Below the pieces are notes generated by a model. It saw only the letters and a list, made by a program, of their open reading frames with translations. It had not been told where the DNA came from and made no database searches. From Glycomyces sambucus (GTDB lineage: Bacteria; Actinomycetota; Actinomycetes; Mycobacteriales; Micromonosporaceae), in the NCBI RefSeq assembly GCF_900102815.1, contig NZ_FNGF01000006.1:372001-436000 (forward strand): DNA of 64,000 nucleotides, in the 5' to 3' direction. The translations under genes were made by a program, and so were the position numbers. Shown piece by piece: positions 53,122 to 64,000 of this stretch. The number at the start of each line of letters is the position of its first letter. Within the stretch, counting starts at the first letter, position 1.

Positions 53122-53943
53122 TCAGCCTTCGGCGCGCTGCCTGGCGGCCTCGTAGAGGGCCACCGAGCCCGCGTTCGCGGCGTTCAGCGACGACGCGGCC
53201 TTGGGCGACATGGGGATGCGGGCCACGGCGTCGGCGAGGTCCGTCCACGCCTTCGACATGCCCTCGGTCTCGTTGCCGATCACCAGGAGCACCGCGCCGC
53301 GCAGGTCCTGCCCGGACAGCGGCGCCTCGCCGCGCTCGTCGGTGCCCACGATGGACGGCCGGTGGCCCTGGCGCCCGGCCCACTCCGCGACCTCGTGCGC
53401 CGAGGCCGCGTTGATGACCGGCAGCGCGAACAGGCTCCCGGTGGAGGCCCGCACCGCCTTCGGGTCGAACGGGTCGGCCGCATTGCGGCCGGTCACCACC
53501 ACCGCGTCGGCGCCGAACGCGTCGGCCGAGCGGATGAGCGAGCCTAGATTCCCCGGGCTCGTCGGCCGGTCCACGACCAGCCCGAGCCAGCCCGGCCGCG
53601 ACTCCAACTGCGACAGCCGCCGCGTCGGGATCGCCACCTGCGCCAGGAGTTCGGGCGCCTCGCCGTCCTTGTCCCCCAGCTCCGCCATGAGCTCCGAGGC
53701 GACGGCGGCCCGCTCGGTGTGCGGGGCGTCGAGGAGCCCGCGGGCCCAGTCGGACAGGCGCGGGCGGTCGGCGTCGTACAGCAGCTCCTGCACGGTCCAG
53801 CCGTGCTCGACGGCCATCGTGATCGGCCGGACCCCCTGGACCAGGAACGACCCCAGCCGGTGTCGCTTGGTCCGGTTGCGCAGCATGGTCTCCCACTGCT
53901 GGAACTTCGCGTTCCGGACGCTGACTCGCAAGCTTCTCGCCAT
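53122..53943 (-). CDS. TrmH/SpoU-family RNA methyltransferase
   Basis: 273 residues. SPOUT motifs: motif 1 PTSPGNLGSLIRSADAFGAD, motif 2 LLVIGNETEGMS, motif 3 IPMSPKAASSLNAANAGSVA. N-terminal substrate-binding part (NRTKRHRLGSFLVQGVRPIT). 2'-O-methylates rRNA or tRNA; the target is not assignable. 145 bp from ppc, not obviously in an operon. Confidence 0.9.
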   Translation of the reverse strand: MARSLRVSVRNAKFQQWETMLRNRTKRHRLGSFLVQGVRPITMAVEHGWTVQELLYDADRPRLSDWARGLLDAPHTERAAVASELMAELGDKDGEAPELLAQVAIPTRRLSQLESRPGWLGLVVDRPTSPGNLGSLIRSADAFGADAVVVTGRNAADPFDPKAVRASTGSLFALPVINAASAHEVAEWAGRQGHRPSIVGTDERGEAPLSGQDLRGAVLLVIGNETEGMSKAWTDLADAVARIPMSPKAASSLNAANAGSVALYEAARQRAEG

Positions 53944-54088
53944 GTTCTCCGCGCTTCGATCGGGTGGAAGCGCGAACCTAGCACGGGACCGGGGCGCCGC
54001 CCCGGTCCCGCGGTCGCTTTGGGAGGTGATTCCCAGTGCGCGGCCTCCCGGTCCGGCACGCGGGCCGGCGGCCGGGAGGCGGCGCGGG

Positions 54089-56848
<2,760 letters not shown>

Positions 56849-57191
56849 GGAGGTCTCCACTGCTGGTCTGGGCAAACCCGTGAGGGGCCGCTCGCGCCGA
56901 CGTCCTTGTCCGCGGTGAACTGCTGTGCACTGTCGAAGTCGAACCGGCTCGGCGCGCGCTCGCGGAGCCGGTGGAAATGCTAGGTCAGCGTAACTTACCG
57001 GTAATGGGCGCGCCACTTTCTCAGTCCGCCATGCGGGACGATGCGGTGCGTTCTCCGCCGCAGGCGGCGGGCGGGCCGCGTCCCCCGGTCGCGTAGCCGA
57101 ACGTGTGCAGCGTCGGCCCCGTGGCATACCCTGGTTCGACCGAGACCGATGACGCCCCGACCGAGCCGCTGCGAAGGGACCCCGACCGCCG
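56849..57191. promoter_or_regulatory. Divergent ppc / ATP-sulfurylase-APS-kinase control region
   Basis: 343 bp without a gene. Contains the perfect palindrome TTACCGGTAA (56995-57004) and, on the minus strand, TAGCAT (56982-56977) as a possible ppc -10 with TTACCG 16 bp upstream as weak -35, so the palindrome overlaps that -35. Confidence 0.4.
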
Positions 57192-58736
57192 ATGTCTGAC
57201 TGGGTACTGCCCGATGAGATCCTCGCCGAGGCGCCGAGCCACACCCCGCTCCCGCACGAACTCGCCGACCTGGAACTGCTGCTGTACGGCGCCTACGCGC
57301 CGCTGCGCGGGTTCATGGGCGAGGTCGAGGCGAGGGCGGTGACCACGACCGGGATGCTGCCGGACGGGACGGCCTGGCCGGTGCCGGTGACCCTGGACGT
57401 CCCGATCGCGATCGCGCGGCTGCTGGACAACCCCGACCCGAAGCGCCGTGTGCTTCGCATCACCGACCCCGAGGGGGCGCCGGTCGCGGCCGTGGAGTGC
57501 CACAGCCTCGACGCGCTCGGCCCGGACATGGTCCGCGTCGGCGGACCGGTGCGGCGGATAGCGGACGCCGCGCACGGGGTCTTCACGGGCCTGCGGGCCA
57601 CGCCCGAGCAGGCGCGCACCACGTACACGAAGCCGCGCGTGCTCGCGCTCGTCGCCGACCGGCCGCTGCACCGGCCCCAGCTCGCGCAGCTCGCGCGCGC
57701 CGCCCACAACCTCGCCGCGCACGTCCTCGTCATGATCCCCACCGGGGACGAGACGAACGGCGGCCGCGAGCTGCGGCTGCCCACCGCGGCCCTGGTCCGG
57801 TCGGTGCTCGCGGCGAAGGACCGCCTGCCGACCGCCACGGTCCTCACCGTCCCGCTGTCCAAGCGCGGCGACCGCCTCCGCGACGGCCTGCTCATCGCGA
57901 AGGTCGCGGCCGCGTACGGCGCGACCCACCTCATGACCGGCCCGGACGGGCTCGGCGGCGGCGACGGCATCCGGTCGATGGTCCCGCGCGAGCTGGCCTA
58001 CGACACCCGCGACGGCCAGTGGCGCGCGATCGAGGACATCGAGCCGCCGTTCCGGCGCACCGCGCTCAGCGAGGCCGAGATCGCCGACATGCTCGACCGC
58101 GGCTTCGGGCTGCCCGAGTGGCACACCCCGCCGAGCGTCGCCGCGGAGCTGCGCAAGGCCCGCCCGCCGCGGCGCCAGCGCGGCCTGGTGCTGTTCTTCA
58201 CGGGGCTGTCGGGCTCGGGCAAGTCCACGATCTCGCGCGGCGTCCACGAGGCGCTGCTGGAGGACGGGACCCGGACGGTGTCGCTGTTCGACGGCGACGT
58301 GGTCCGCCGGCTCCTGTCGAGCGGGCTCGGGTTCACGCGCGCCGACCGGTCGGTGAACATCCGCCGCATCGGTTTCGTCGCGGCCGAGGTCGCGCGGCAC
58401 GGCGGCATCGGCATGGCCGCCCCGATCGCGCCCTACGAGGTGGACCGGGCCGAGGCGAGGCGCATGGCCGAGGCCGCGGGCGCCGACTTCGTGCTCGTGC
58501 ACGTCTCCACGCCGCTGGAGGTCTGCGAGGCGCGGGACCGCAAGGGCCTGTACGCGAAGGCGCGCTCGGGCCAGATCCCGGAGTTCACGGGGATCTCGGA
58601 CCCGTACGAGACGCCGCCGAACGCGGAGCTGGAGATCGACACGAGCGAGATCACCGTGGGCGAGGGCGTCGAGCAGGTGCTCGAATACCTCTCCGAGGGC
58701 GGCTGGCTGGAACCGATCGGGCTGCGGATCGCGTAG
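57192..58736 (+). CDS. ATP-sulfurylase-like domain fused to adenylylsulfate kinase
   Basis: 514 residues. The N-terminal about 320 residues follow the ATP sulfurylase fold (LELLLYGAYAPLRGFMGEVE near the start) but the catalytic signatures QxRNP-x-HxxH and GRDHAG are not seen (GPDGLGGG instead), so sulfurylase activity is doubtful. The C-terminal APS kinase (about 330-514) looks intact: P-loop GLSGSGKSTIS (about 338), FDGDVVRRLLSSGLGFTRAD, IAPYEVDRAEARRMA. Makes PAPS from APS. Known as the CysC-type fusion in actinobacteria; no cysD/cysN is near. Confidence 0.88.
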   Translation: MSDWVLPDEILAEAPSHTPLPHELADLELLLYGAYAPLRGFMGEVEARAVTTTGMLPDGTAWPVPVTLDVPIAIARLLDNPDPKRRVLRITDPEGAPVAAVECHSLDALGPDMVRVGGPVRRIADAAHGVFTGLRATPEQARTTYTKPRVLALVADRPLHRPQLAQLARAAHNLAAHVLVMIPTGDETNGGRELRLPTAALVRSVLAAKDRLPTATVLTVPLSKRGDRLRDGLLIAKVAAAYGATHLMTGPDGLGGGDGIRSMVPRELAYDTRDGQWRAIEDIEPPFRRTALSEAEIADMLDRGFGLPEWHTPPSVAAELRKARPPRRQRGLVLFFTGLSGSGKSTISRGVHEALLEDGTRTVSLFDGDVVRRLLSSGLGFTRADRSVNIRRIGFVAAEVARHGGIGMAAPIAPYEVDRAEARRMAEAAGADFVLVHVSTPLEVCEARDRKGLYAKARSGQIPEFTGISDPYETPPNAELEIDTSEITVGEGVEQVLEYLSEGGWLEPIGLRIA

Positions 58737-58806
58737 GGCGGGAAGCGGACCGATCGGGTTGGGTCCGCGGGGCCCGGATGCGGCAGCAGATACGGCAGTG
58801 AACGGC

Positions 58807-58840
58807 GAACGGGCCCGGGCGGATCGCCCGGGCCCCGTTC
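58807..58840. terminator. Bidirectional terminator
   Basis: GGGCCCGGGCG (58811-58821) pairs with CGCCCGGGCCC (58825-58835); outer GAAC/GTTC extends the stem across one bulge. Between the convergent APS-kinase-fusion and VKOR genes. Confidence 0.8.
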
Positions 58841-58867
58841 CGTTCACGGCGCGGTGGTCTTGGCGGT

Positions 58868-59488
58868 CTACAGCAGGGTGGACCAGTAGTCCCAGAAGCC
58901 GGTGCCGACGATGCCGATGACGGCGACGTACAACAGGCTCAGGCCGATCCAGTGGAAGCGGAGCACGTCGTCGACGGCGTCGCGCCAGTCCTCGCCGACG
59001 GGGAGCGCGCCGGTGCGGAGGTTGCGGATCGTGGTGAACCAGAAGATCGGCAGGACCACGGTCCACACGGCCATGCACCACGGGCACAGCACGCCGATCT
59101 TGTAGACCGACTGGAAGATCAGCCACGACACGAACGCGAGCCCGCCGAGCGTCCCGAGGTTGAACACGAGCGCGATCCAGCGCGGCAGCTCGGTCTTCGC
59201 GAGCCACAGCACGCCCATGAAGATCACCAGCGGGAACGCCGCGAGCCCGATCATCGGGTTCGGGAACCCGAACACCGACGCCTGCCAGGTGCTCATGACG
59301 GTGCCGCACGAGAGCACCGGGTTGAAGTCGCAGGAGATGACGTGGTCGGGGTCCATGAGCGAGGCGATCCGCTCGTAGGTGAGGTCGAACGCGGCCGCGA
59401 GGCCGACGAGCCCCCCGACGAGCAGGACCAGCCCGGTGACGGTGCGCCCCCGGGCCTCTCTTCCCGTCTCGCCGAACGCCTCGTCCAT
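58868..59488 (-). CDS. Vitamin K epoxide reductase family protein
   Basis: 206 residues from ATG 59488 (GGGGG 5 nt upstream). Four to five membrane helices; redox motif CPWC (about 141-144) and the loop cysteines in ISCDFNPVLSCGTVMS. In actinobacteria VKOR reoxidises a DsbA-like partner to drive extracytoplasmic disulfide formation, with menaquinone as acceptor. That partner is not in the window. Confidence 0.92.
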   Translation of the reverse strand: MDEAFGETGREARGRTVTGLVLLVGGLVGLAAAFDLTYERIASLMDPDHVISCDFNPVLSCGTVMSTWQASVFGFPNPMIGLAAFPLVIFMGVLWLAKTELPRWIALVFNLGTLGGLAFVSWLIFQSVYKIGVLCPWCMAVWTVVLPIFWFTTIRNLRTGALPVGEDWRDAVDDVLRFHWIGLSLLYVAVIGIVGTGFWDYWSTLL

Positions 59489-59958
59489 GTGCGCCCCCTG
59501 GGTCTGGTTCACGGTTGCCGTCGATGTGATCACCAAAGGGTAACGAGCGCGCCGTGACCGGAGTTGCGCCGGAGACGGGCGAATGTGGCGATCAGGACGT
59601 TCGGGAACCGGGCCGGGCGCGCGGGCGTCGAAGCGATCGGCACCTCGCGGCGTCCGAAGGCGGCAACAGCGGCAGGCGGCAGTAGCGTCTGACGGCATGG
59701 TCTTCTGAGGCGCGGCCTGGAGGCACGGTCTGAAGGCACGGTCTGGCGGCGCCGCCCGACGGCGGCTTCTGCCGGCGCTGTCGGAAGGCGGCTACCGAGG
59801 CGTCTCCCGCTCGCGGCGACGCCCCGAGCATCGGCACGGCACTGCGAGCGGCGCAGCGCAGCGCACGGGGCAGTGTCCGGCACTAAGCGGTGGTCCGCCG
59901 GTCCCCGCACGAGGCTGTGCCCCGCATGAGCCGGGTCAGTCGGTAGAAGGTCGGCCGG
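59489..59958. other. Gene-free spacer with repeat remnants
   Basis: 470 bp, no protein-like frame. 59707-59750 holds two to three copies of GGCACGGTCTGAA/G, a variant of the 14-bp repeat at 52953-53022. Otherwise GC-rich simple sequence. It must contain the VKOR promoter. Confidence 0.5.
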
Positions 59959-60816
59959 TCAGACGCGCAGCGAGCGGCCTCCGTCGACCACGAGGGTCTG
60001 GCCGGTCACGTAGGAGGCCGAAGGGGCGCAGAAGAACACGGCGGCGGCGGCGACCTCCTCGGGGGTGCCCGGGCGGCCCATCGGTCCGTCGAGGCCCTGC
60101 TGGAGTTCGGGGACTGTGGAGGACCCGGTCCGGACCAGGCCGGGGGCGATCGCGTTGACGGTGACGCCGTCGGCGACGACCTCGGTCGCCAGCGCCTTCG
60201 TCAACCCGGTCACGCCGGCCTTCGCGGCGGCGTAGGCGGCTTCGGCGGGGACGGCGTTGACCACGCCCGCGGTGGCGGCGACGTTCACGATGCGGCCCCA
60301 GCCGCGCTCGGCCATCGGCTGCACGAACGCGCGCGAGACCAGGAACGCGGTGTCGAGGTTCCGCGACAGCTCCGACCGCCAGTCCTCGTAGGAGAGCTGC
60401 GCGACTGGCTTGACCACGGCCGGATCGGTCTTCGAGGTCAGGCCCGCGTTGTTCACCAGGATGTCGACCTCGCCGACCGCGTCGACCACGGCGTCGGCCA
60501 GGCCGCCCACCTCGGCCTCGTCGGTCAGGTCCGCCACGAAGCCGACCGCGTCGATCTCCCCGGCCCGCTCGTGGATGCGCTTGGTCGTCGACACGATCGC
60601 CACGGTCGCGCCCGCCAGCCGCAGCCGCGTCGCGATCGCCATCCCGATCCCGTCGGGCGCGCCCGCACCGGTCACCAGCGCGATCTTCCCGGCGAGCGAG
60701 TCGAGCTGCTGGAGCCTCCCGAGCTCGGTCAAGGGGCCCTGACCGGCGGAGGGAAGGTCGATCACCTCGGCGAGGCCGTCTTCGAACGCTTCGAGGCTCG
60801 GACGCGGTTCATTCAT
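59959..60816 (-). CDS. SDR-family oxidoreductase
   Basis: 285 residues. N-terminal extension of about 38 residues, then the cofactor motif VTGAGAPDGIGMAIA, NNAG (LVNNAGLTSK), catalytic Ser in VNVAATAG (Ala at the usual Ser position, Thr nearby), YAAAK (AAYAAAKAGV), and C terminus VTGQTLVVDGG. Similar to 3-oxoacyl-ACP reductase-like enzymes; the substrate is unknown. Confidence 0.87.
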   Translation of the reverse strand: MNEPRPSLEAFEDGLAEVIDLPSAGQGPLTELGRLQQLDSLAGKIALVTGAGAPDGIGMAIATRLRLAGATVAIVSTTKRIHERAGEIDAVGFVADLTDEAEVGGLADAVVDAVGEVDILVNNAGLTSKTDPAVVKPVAQLSYEDWRSELSRNLDTAFLVSRAFVQPMAERGWGRIVNVAATAGVVNAVPAEAAYAAAKAGVTGLTKALATEVVADGVTVNAIAPGLVRTGSSTVPELQQGLDGPMGRPGTPEEVAAAAVFFCAPSASYVTGQTLVVDGGRSLRV

Positions 60817-61123
60817 GCGGGCAGTCTCTCACGGTGCCCCGACCAAACGCACCACCGCCGGGCCGAACGGCGCGAAACCGCACCATCAGGGCGATCAACC
60901 GCCCCGGACGGCTTCTCCCGCAACGAACCACAGGGCGGGGGCCGACGTCGGCAGGCGTGCGCGGTGGGGCTCGCAAGGCGTGGGCGGGGTCAGGTGCAGA
61001 AGTCGCGTTCTCGATCGCCAGCGGAACCGGTGGGCATGGGTCGGCATCGGAAGGAGTATGCGGGCGCGACCCGAGTTCGGAAGTCGCGCTCGGATGCCGA
61101 TTGGGTCGACGCGGAGGGCGCCC

Positions 61124-61330
61124 GACATCCGTGCGAGCGCGGGGCTGGGGTCCTCGCGGTCTCGGGCCCGGCCGGGCCGCGGAGATCCGTGCGAGCGCGG
61201 GGGCTGGGGTCCTCGCGGTCTCGGGCCCGGCCGGGCCACGGAAATCCGTGCGAGCGCGCGGGCTGGATCGTGAGAGGTCGGTGCGCGGCTCTGAACGATG
61301 AGATCCGTGCGGGCGCGCGGGGGCTGCCCG
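61124..61330. repeat. 59-bp tandem repeat
   Basis: ATCCGTGCG recurs at 61126, 61185, 61244 and 61303, an exact 59-bp period. The first two units are nearly identical, the third keeps only its first 20 bp, and the fourth is partial. Each full unit contains a GGGCCCGGCCGGGCC-type palindrome. It lies in the gene-free 60817-61360 region in front of the AMMECR1 gene; nothing else is recognised in the remaining 300 bp. Confidence 0.85.
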
Positions 61331-61360
61331 CGGTTGTTCCGGTCGTGGGACCATCGGGGG

Positions 61361-61963
61361 ATGGACCCGACATCCGGCCCTGACCTCGGGCCGGTCCTGA
61401 CGGCGCTGGCCCGCACTGCGGTCGCGAGCTCGTTCGGCCCGCGGCCGCCCCGGGCCCGCGAACTCCTCGCCGACGCGCCGCCCGCACTCGGCGAGCGCGC
61501 CGCGACCTTCGTGACTTTGGAGCGCGACGGGACCCTCCGCGGCTGCATTGGCACCCTCACGGCCCTGCGGCCCTTGGGCTTCGACGTGGTCCGCAACGCC
61601 CGTCTGGCCGCCCGCGACCCGCGCCTGCCGCCCGTCGCCGCCGACGAGGTCCCCGGCCTCACCGTCAAGGTCGCCGTGCTCACCCCGTCCGAGCCGGTCC
61701 CGGTCCGCGACTTCGCGGCGCTCATCGACGGCCTGCGGCCCGGCGAGGACGGGCTCACGCTCAAGGACGCCGACCACCGCGCCACGTTCCTGCCCTCGGT
61801 CTGGGCGACCGCGCCCGACCCGCAGCGGTTCGTCGCCGCCCTGCTCCGCAAGGGCGGCTGGCCCCGCCGCTACTGGACGAGCGGCGACCCCCGCTCGGCC
61901 CCCTGGCCCGAGGGCCTGGAGGCCGAGCGGTACGGCACGGTCGACTACGTCGGGATGCCCTGA
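61361..61963 (+). CDS. AMMECR1-domain protein (AmmeMemoRadiSam system A type)
   Basis: 200 residues from ATG 61361; earlier in-frame codons fall in the tandem repeat. The invariant motif LRGCIGTL is present (about 66-73) with the expected FVTLERDG before and LTLKDADHRATFLPSVW after. The family function is unresolved. Partners (Memo, radical SAM) of the AmmeMemoRadiSam set are not adjacent here. Confidence 0.88.
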   Translation: MDPTSGPDLGPVLTALARTAVASSFGPRPPRARELLADAPPALGERAATFVTLERDGTLRGCIGTLTALRPLGFDVVRNARLAARDPRLPPVAADEVPGLTVKVAVLTPSEPVPVRDFAALIDGLRPGEDGLTLKDADHRATFLPSVWATAPDPQRFVAALLRKGGWPRRYWTSGDPRSAPWPEGLEAERYGTVDYVGMP

Positions 61964-62218
61964 TCGGAAGACCTGGCGGCCCCTTTCCGCAACGGCGCCG
62001 CCGCGCTGGTGCCGTTCGGCGAGTCGGGGCCGCCAGAGCGATTCGGCGGACCGGCTCGGCATTCGGCAGGTCAACGCCACCCGGGCATTCAACAGTTCAG
62101 CCCGCCGGGCAATCGGCAGTAGGGCTCCGCAAAGGCACGTCGCTGACCCGTGTCGCAGGTCCGCCGGATCACCGTTGCTCCGAACCTTGCGGCCTCGGCG
62201 GGCGCTTGCGAAACCGTC

Positions 62219-63058
62219 CTACGGCAGCGCGACCAGCGTCCCCTCTGCGGTCTTGACCGCCGAGCCGGACACCGAGACCGAGACCGGAACACCCGCCTCG
62301 ACCACGACCTCGCTGTACAGCGAGGACGGGCGGCCGATCTCGGCGCCCTGCGCGATCTCGTAGGCGTGCACGCCGTCGCCGGAGATGAGGCCCGCGTCGA
62401 CCAGGTGCACGCCGAGCGCCACGGCGGCCGAGCCGGTCGCCGGGTCCTCCCCCACACCCAGGTGGAACAGGCGCGCGTGCACCGCGGAGGTCTCGGGGTC
62501 GAAGCTGAAGACGTACACCTTCTCCAGGTGGCCGGGCACGTCGACCGCGGCGGCCACGTCGGCGTCGGCGACCCGCACGAAGTTGTGGTCGAGCCCGGCG
62601 CTCGCGTTCTTGGGGGTGCCGAGGATCTTCCCGGCGTCGAGGCCGACCGCGGCCGCGGCGGTCGCCCGGTCGAGTTCGGGGCCGACCGCGATGGCGGTGG
62701 ACGTGAGCTTCGCCGCGTTCCCGTCGACGGCGACGGTCATGAGGCCCGCGCCGCATTCCTGGACCACCCGCCCCTCGGTGGCGGTGACACGGCCGGAGGC
62801 GACTGCGGCGACCGCGGCGCCGATCGTGGGATGGCCCGCGAACGGCAGTTCCTCCGCAGGGGTGAAGATGCGTGCGAGGTAATCGGCCCCCGATTCGCTT
62901 GCGGGGAGCACGAACACGGTCTCGGAGAAGCCGAACTCCTTGGCGATCGCCTGCATCTGGTCGGTGGCGAGGTCGGCGCCGTCGTAGACGACGGCGAGCT
63001 GGTTGCCCGCGTAGGGGCGGTCGGAGAAGACGTCGTAGATCTCGAACGGAAGCGTCAT
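62219..63058 (-). CDS. PhzF-family isomerase/epimerase
   Basis: 279 residues. Conserved N terminus FEIYDVFSDRPYAGNQLAVV, catalytic Glu in FGFSETVFV, ELPFAGHPTIG, and GEDPATGSAAVALG near the C terminus. Diaminopimelate-epimerase fold. TATAAG ends 6 nt before the ATG (leaderless type). No phenazine genes are near, so its own substrate is unknown. Convergent with AMMECR1; the 255-bp spacer 61964-62218 has no gene. Confidence 0.9.
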   Translation of the reverse strand: MTLPFEIYDVFSDRPYAGNQLAVVYDGADLATDQMQAIAKEFGFSETVFVLPASESGADYLARIFTPAEELPFAGHPTIGAAVAAVASGRVTATEGRVVQECGAGLMTVAVDGNAAKLTSTAIAVGPELDRATAAAAVGLDAGKILGTPKNASAGLDHNFVRVADADVAAAVDVPGHLEKVYVFSFDPETSAVHARLFHLGVGEDPATGSAAVALGVHLVDAGLISGDGVHAYEIAQGAEIGRPSSLYSEVVVEAGVPVSVSVSGSAVKTAEGTLVALP

Positions 63059-63112
63059 GCCGCACTTATAGCTCGCCTGGCTGAGCGAGCGGTGGGTAAG
63101 GCGACGCTCACA

Positions 63113-63140
63113 TTGGCGTCTGCGGGCGTCTGGCTACGAT
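63113..63140 (+). promoter_or_regulatory. mrp promoter
   Basis: TTGGCG (63113-63118), 16-bp spacer, TACGAT (63135-63140), then 6 nt to the mrp ATG. No Shine-Dalgarno, so a leaderless transcript is likely. Confidence 0.5.
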
Positions 63141-63146
63141 TGGGGC

Positions 63147-64000
63147 ATGTCTGACAACGCCGCCGTCGTCGAGGCCGTACACGAAGCGCTCTCGCACGTC
63201 AACGACCCCGAGATCCGCCGTCCGATCACCGAGCTGGGGATGGTCGACACCGTCGCGGTCGAGGGCGGGCGCCTGTCCCTGACGATCCTGCTCACCGTCG
63301 CGGGCTGCCCGATGCGCGACACCCTCCAGCGGGACGTCGCCGCCGCCGTCGACGGGGTCGAGGGCGTCGACGAGCTCGAACTCGAGTTCGGCGTCATGAG
63401 CGAGCAGCAGCGCGCCGACCTCCAGGTGAAGCTGCGCGGCCCCAACGCCGGCGCCGAGCCCGTGATCCCGTTCAACCTCCCCGAGTCCCGCACCCGCGTG
63501 TTCGCCATCGCCTCCGGCAAGGGCGGCGTCGGCAAGTCGTCGATGACGGTGAACCTCGCGGCCGCGCTCGCGCAGAAGGGCCTGTCGGTGGGCATCGCCG
63601 ACGCGGACATCTACGGGCACTCGATCCCGCGGATGCTCGGCGTCGAGGGCGCGCCCACGCAGGTCGAGGACATGATCATGCCTCCGCAGGCGCACGGCAT
63701 GAAGGTCATCTCGATCGGCATGTTCACGCCCGGGAACACCGCCGTGGTGTGGCGCGGGCCGATGCTGCACCGCGCGCTCCAGCAGTTCCTCGCCGACGTG
63801 TACTGGGGCGACCTGGACGTGCTCCTGCTCGACCTGCCGCCCGGGACCGGCGACATCGCGATCTCGGTGGCGCAGCTCCTGCCGACCGCCGAGCTGGTCG
63901 TGGTGACCACCCCGCAGCAGGCGGCGGCCGAGGTCGCCGAGCGCGCCGGGGCGATCGTGACCCAGACCCACCAGAAGCTCGCGGGCGTGGTCGAGAACAT
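63147..64000 (+). CDS. mrp: Mrp/NBP35-family Fe-S cluster carrier ATPase (3' end outside window)
   Basis: The first 284 codons are present. An N-terminal MIP18/DUF59 domain (about 1-90, HVNDPEIRRPITELGMVD) precedes the ATPase with deviant Walker A ASGKGGVGKSSMTVNLA and the motif DADIYGHSIPRMLG, DLPPGTGD. Loads and transfers [4Fe-4S] clusters. The C-terminal CxxC cluster motif lies beyond the window. Confidence 0.94.
   Translation, partial: MSDNAAVVEAVHEALSHVNDPEIRRPITELGMVDTVAVEGGRLSLTILLTVAGCPMRDTLQRDVAAAVDGVEGVDELELEFGVMSEQQRADLQVKLRGPNAGAEPVIPFNLPESRTRVFAIASGKGGVGKSSMTVNLAAALAQKGLSVGIADADIYGHSIPRMLGVEGAPTQVEDMIMPPQAHGMKVISIGMFTPGNTAVVWRGPMLHRALQQFLADVYWGDLDVLLLDLPPGTGDIAISVAQLLPTAELVVVTTPQQAAAEVAERAGAIVTQTHQKLAGVVEN

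Noticed and set aside
61124-61330. CRISPR array
   Set aside because: The 59-bp units are head-to-tail without distinct spacers, and no cas genes are present anywhere in the window.
62219-63058. Phenazine biosynthesis from the PhzF-like gene
   Set aside because: No other phz genes are present; PhzF-fold proteins are widespread with other or unknown substrates.

Overview
High-GC actinobacterial chromosome. The evidence is strong GC3 codon bias, an ectABCD ectoine operon, PadR/HAAS and ECF41 regulatory pairs, ESX/WXG100-like small proteins, very large secreted RHS/LamG proteins, and several -10 boxes placed for leaderless mRNAs. A Glycomycetaceae-type filamentous actinomycete is a reasonable guess, but it is an inference from gene content only.

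Layout. (1) 1-8.2 kb: the 5' end of an RHS/YD-repeat giant protein, divergent from a 1,979-residue secreted LamG + FG-GAP protein, then a Nudix hydrolase. (2) 8.3-11.5 kb: a secreted alpha/beta hydrolase with a C-terminal membrane domain, and a MarR-MFS efflux pair. (3) 11.5-17.8 kb: a LacI-type repressor divergent from a three-gene secreted operon (beta-helix protein, glycoside hydrolase with two discoidin domains, DUF1996 protein), with a perfect 18-bp operator just downstream of the operon promoter. (4) 17.9-19.8 kb: a YbaB-like / WXG100-like / membrane protein / ADP-ribosyltransferase toxin cluster.

(5) 20.05-32.02 kb: an integrated element bounded by imperfect 27-bp direct repeats. It lies beside tRNA-Gln(CUG) and carries a large serine integrase at its right end. 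The cargo includes a replication-relaxation protein, a decayed GntR-EamA pair, an AT-rich island with an SMC-like ATPase and a PIN-domain protein (defence-like), a TrmO-like protein, an XRE/TPR regulator, and a 2OG-oxygenase/Nudix operon. In the integrated state the integrase frame runs through the right repeat into host DNA antisense to the tRNA. In the predicted excised circle it would stop shortly after the repeat.

(6) 32.2-36.1 kb: PadR/HAAS genes with paired palindromic operators, and a SigE-family sigma factor with a membrane-anchored partner. (7) 36.2-39.6 kb: ectABCD for ectoine and 5-hydroxyectoine. (8) 39.7-47 kb: MazG, a SurA-like lipoprotein, an ECF41 sigma factor with an NDH-2-like flavoprotein, small membrane proteins, an epoxide hydrolase and an atypical SDR. 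(9) 47.2-64 kb: housekeeping genes mfd, a YdjM-type hydrolase, arylamine N-acetyltransferase, a SpoU rRNA/tRNA methyltransferase, ppc, an ATP-sulfurylase-like/APS-kinase fusion, VKOR, an SDR, AMMECR1, PhzF and mrp (cut by the window end). Several spacers here hold degenerate tandem repeats of 10-59 bp.

The best candidates for something new are the ATPase-PIN cassette, the integrase whose 3' end lies in the attachment site, and the separately encoded ADP-ribosyltransferase toxin with proline-rich repeats.
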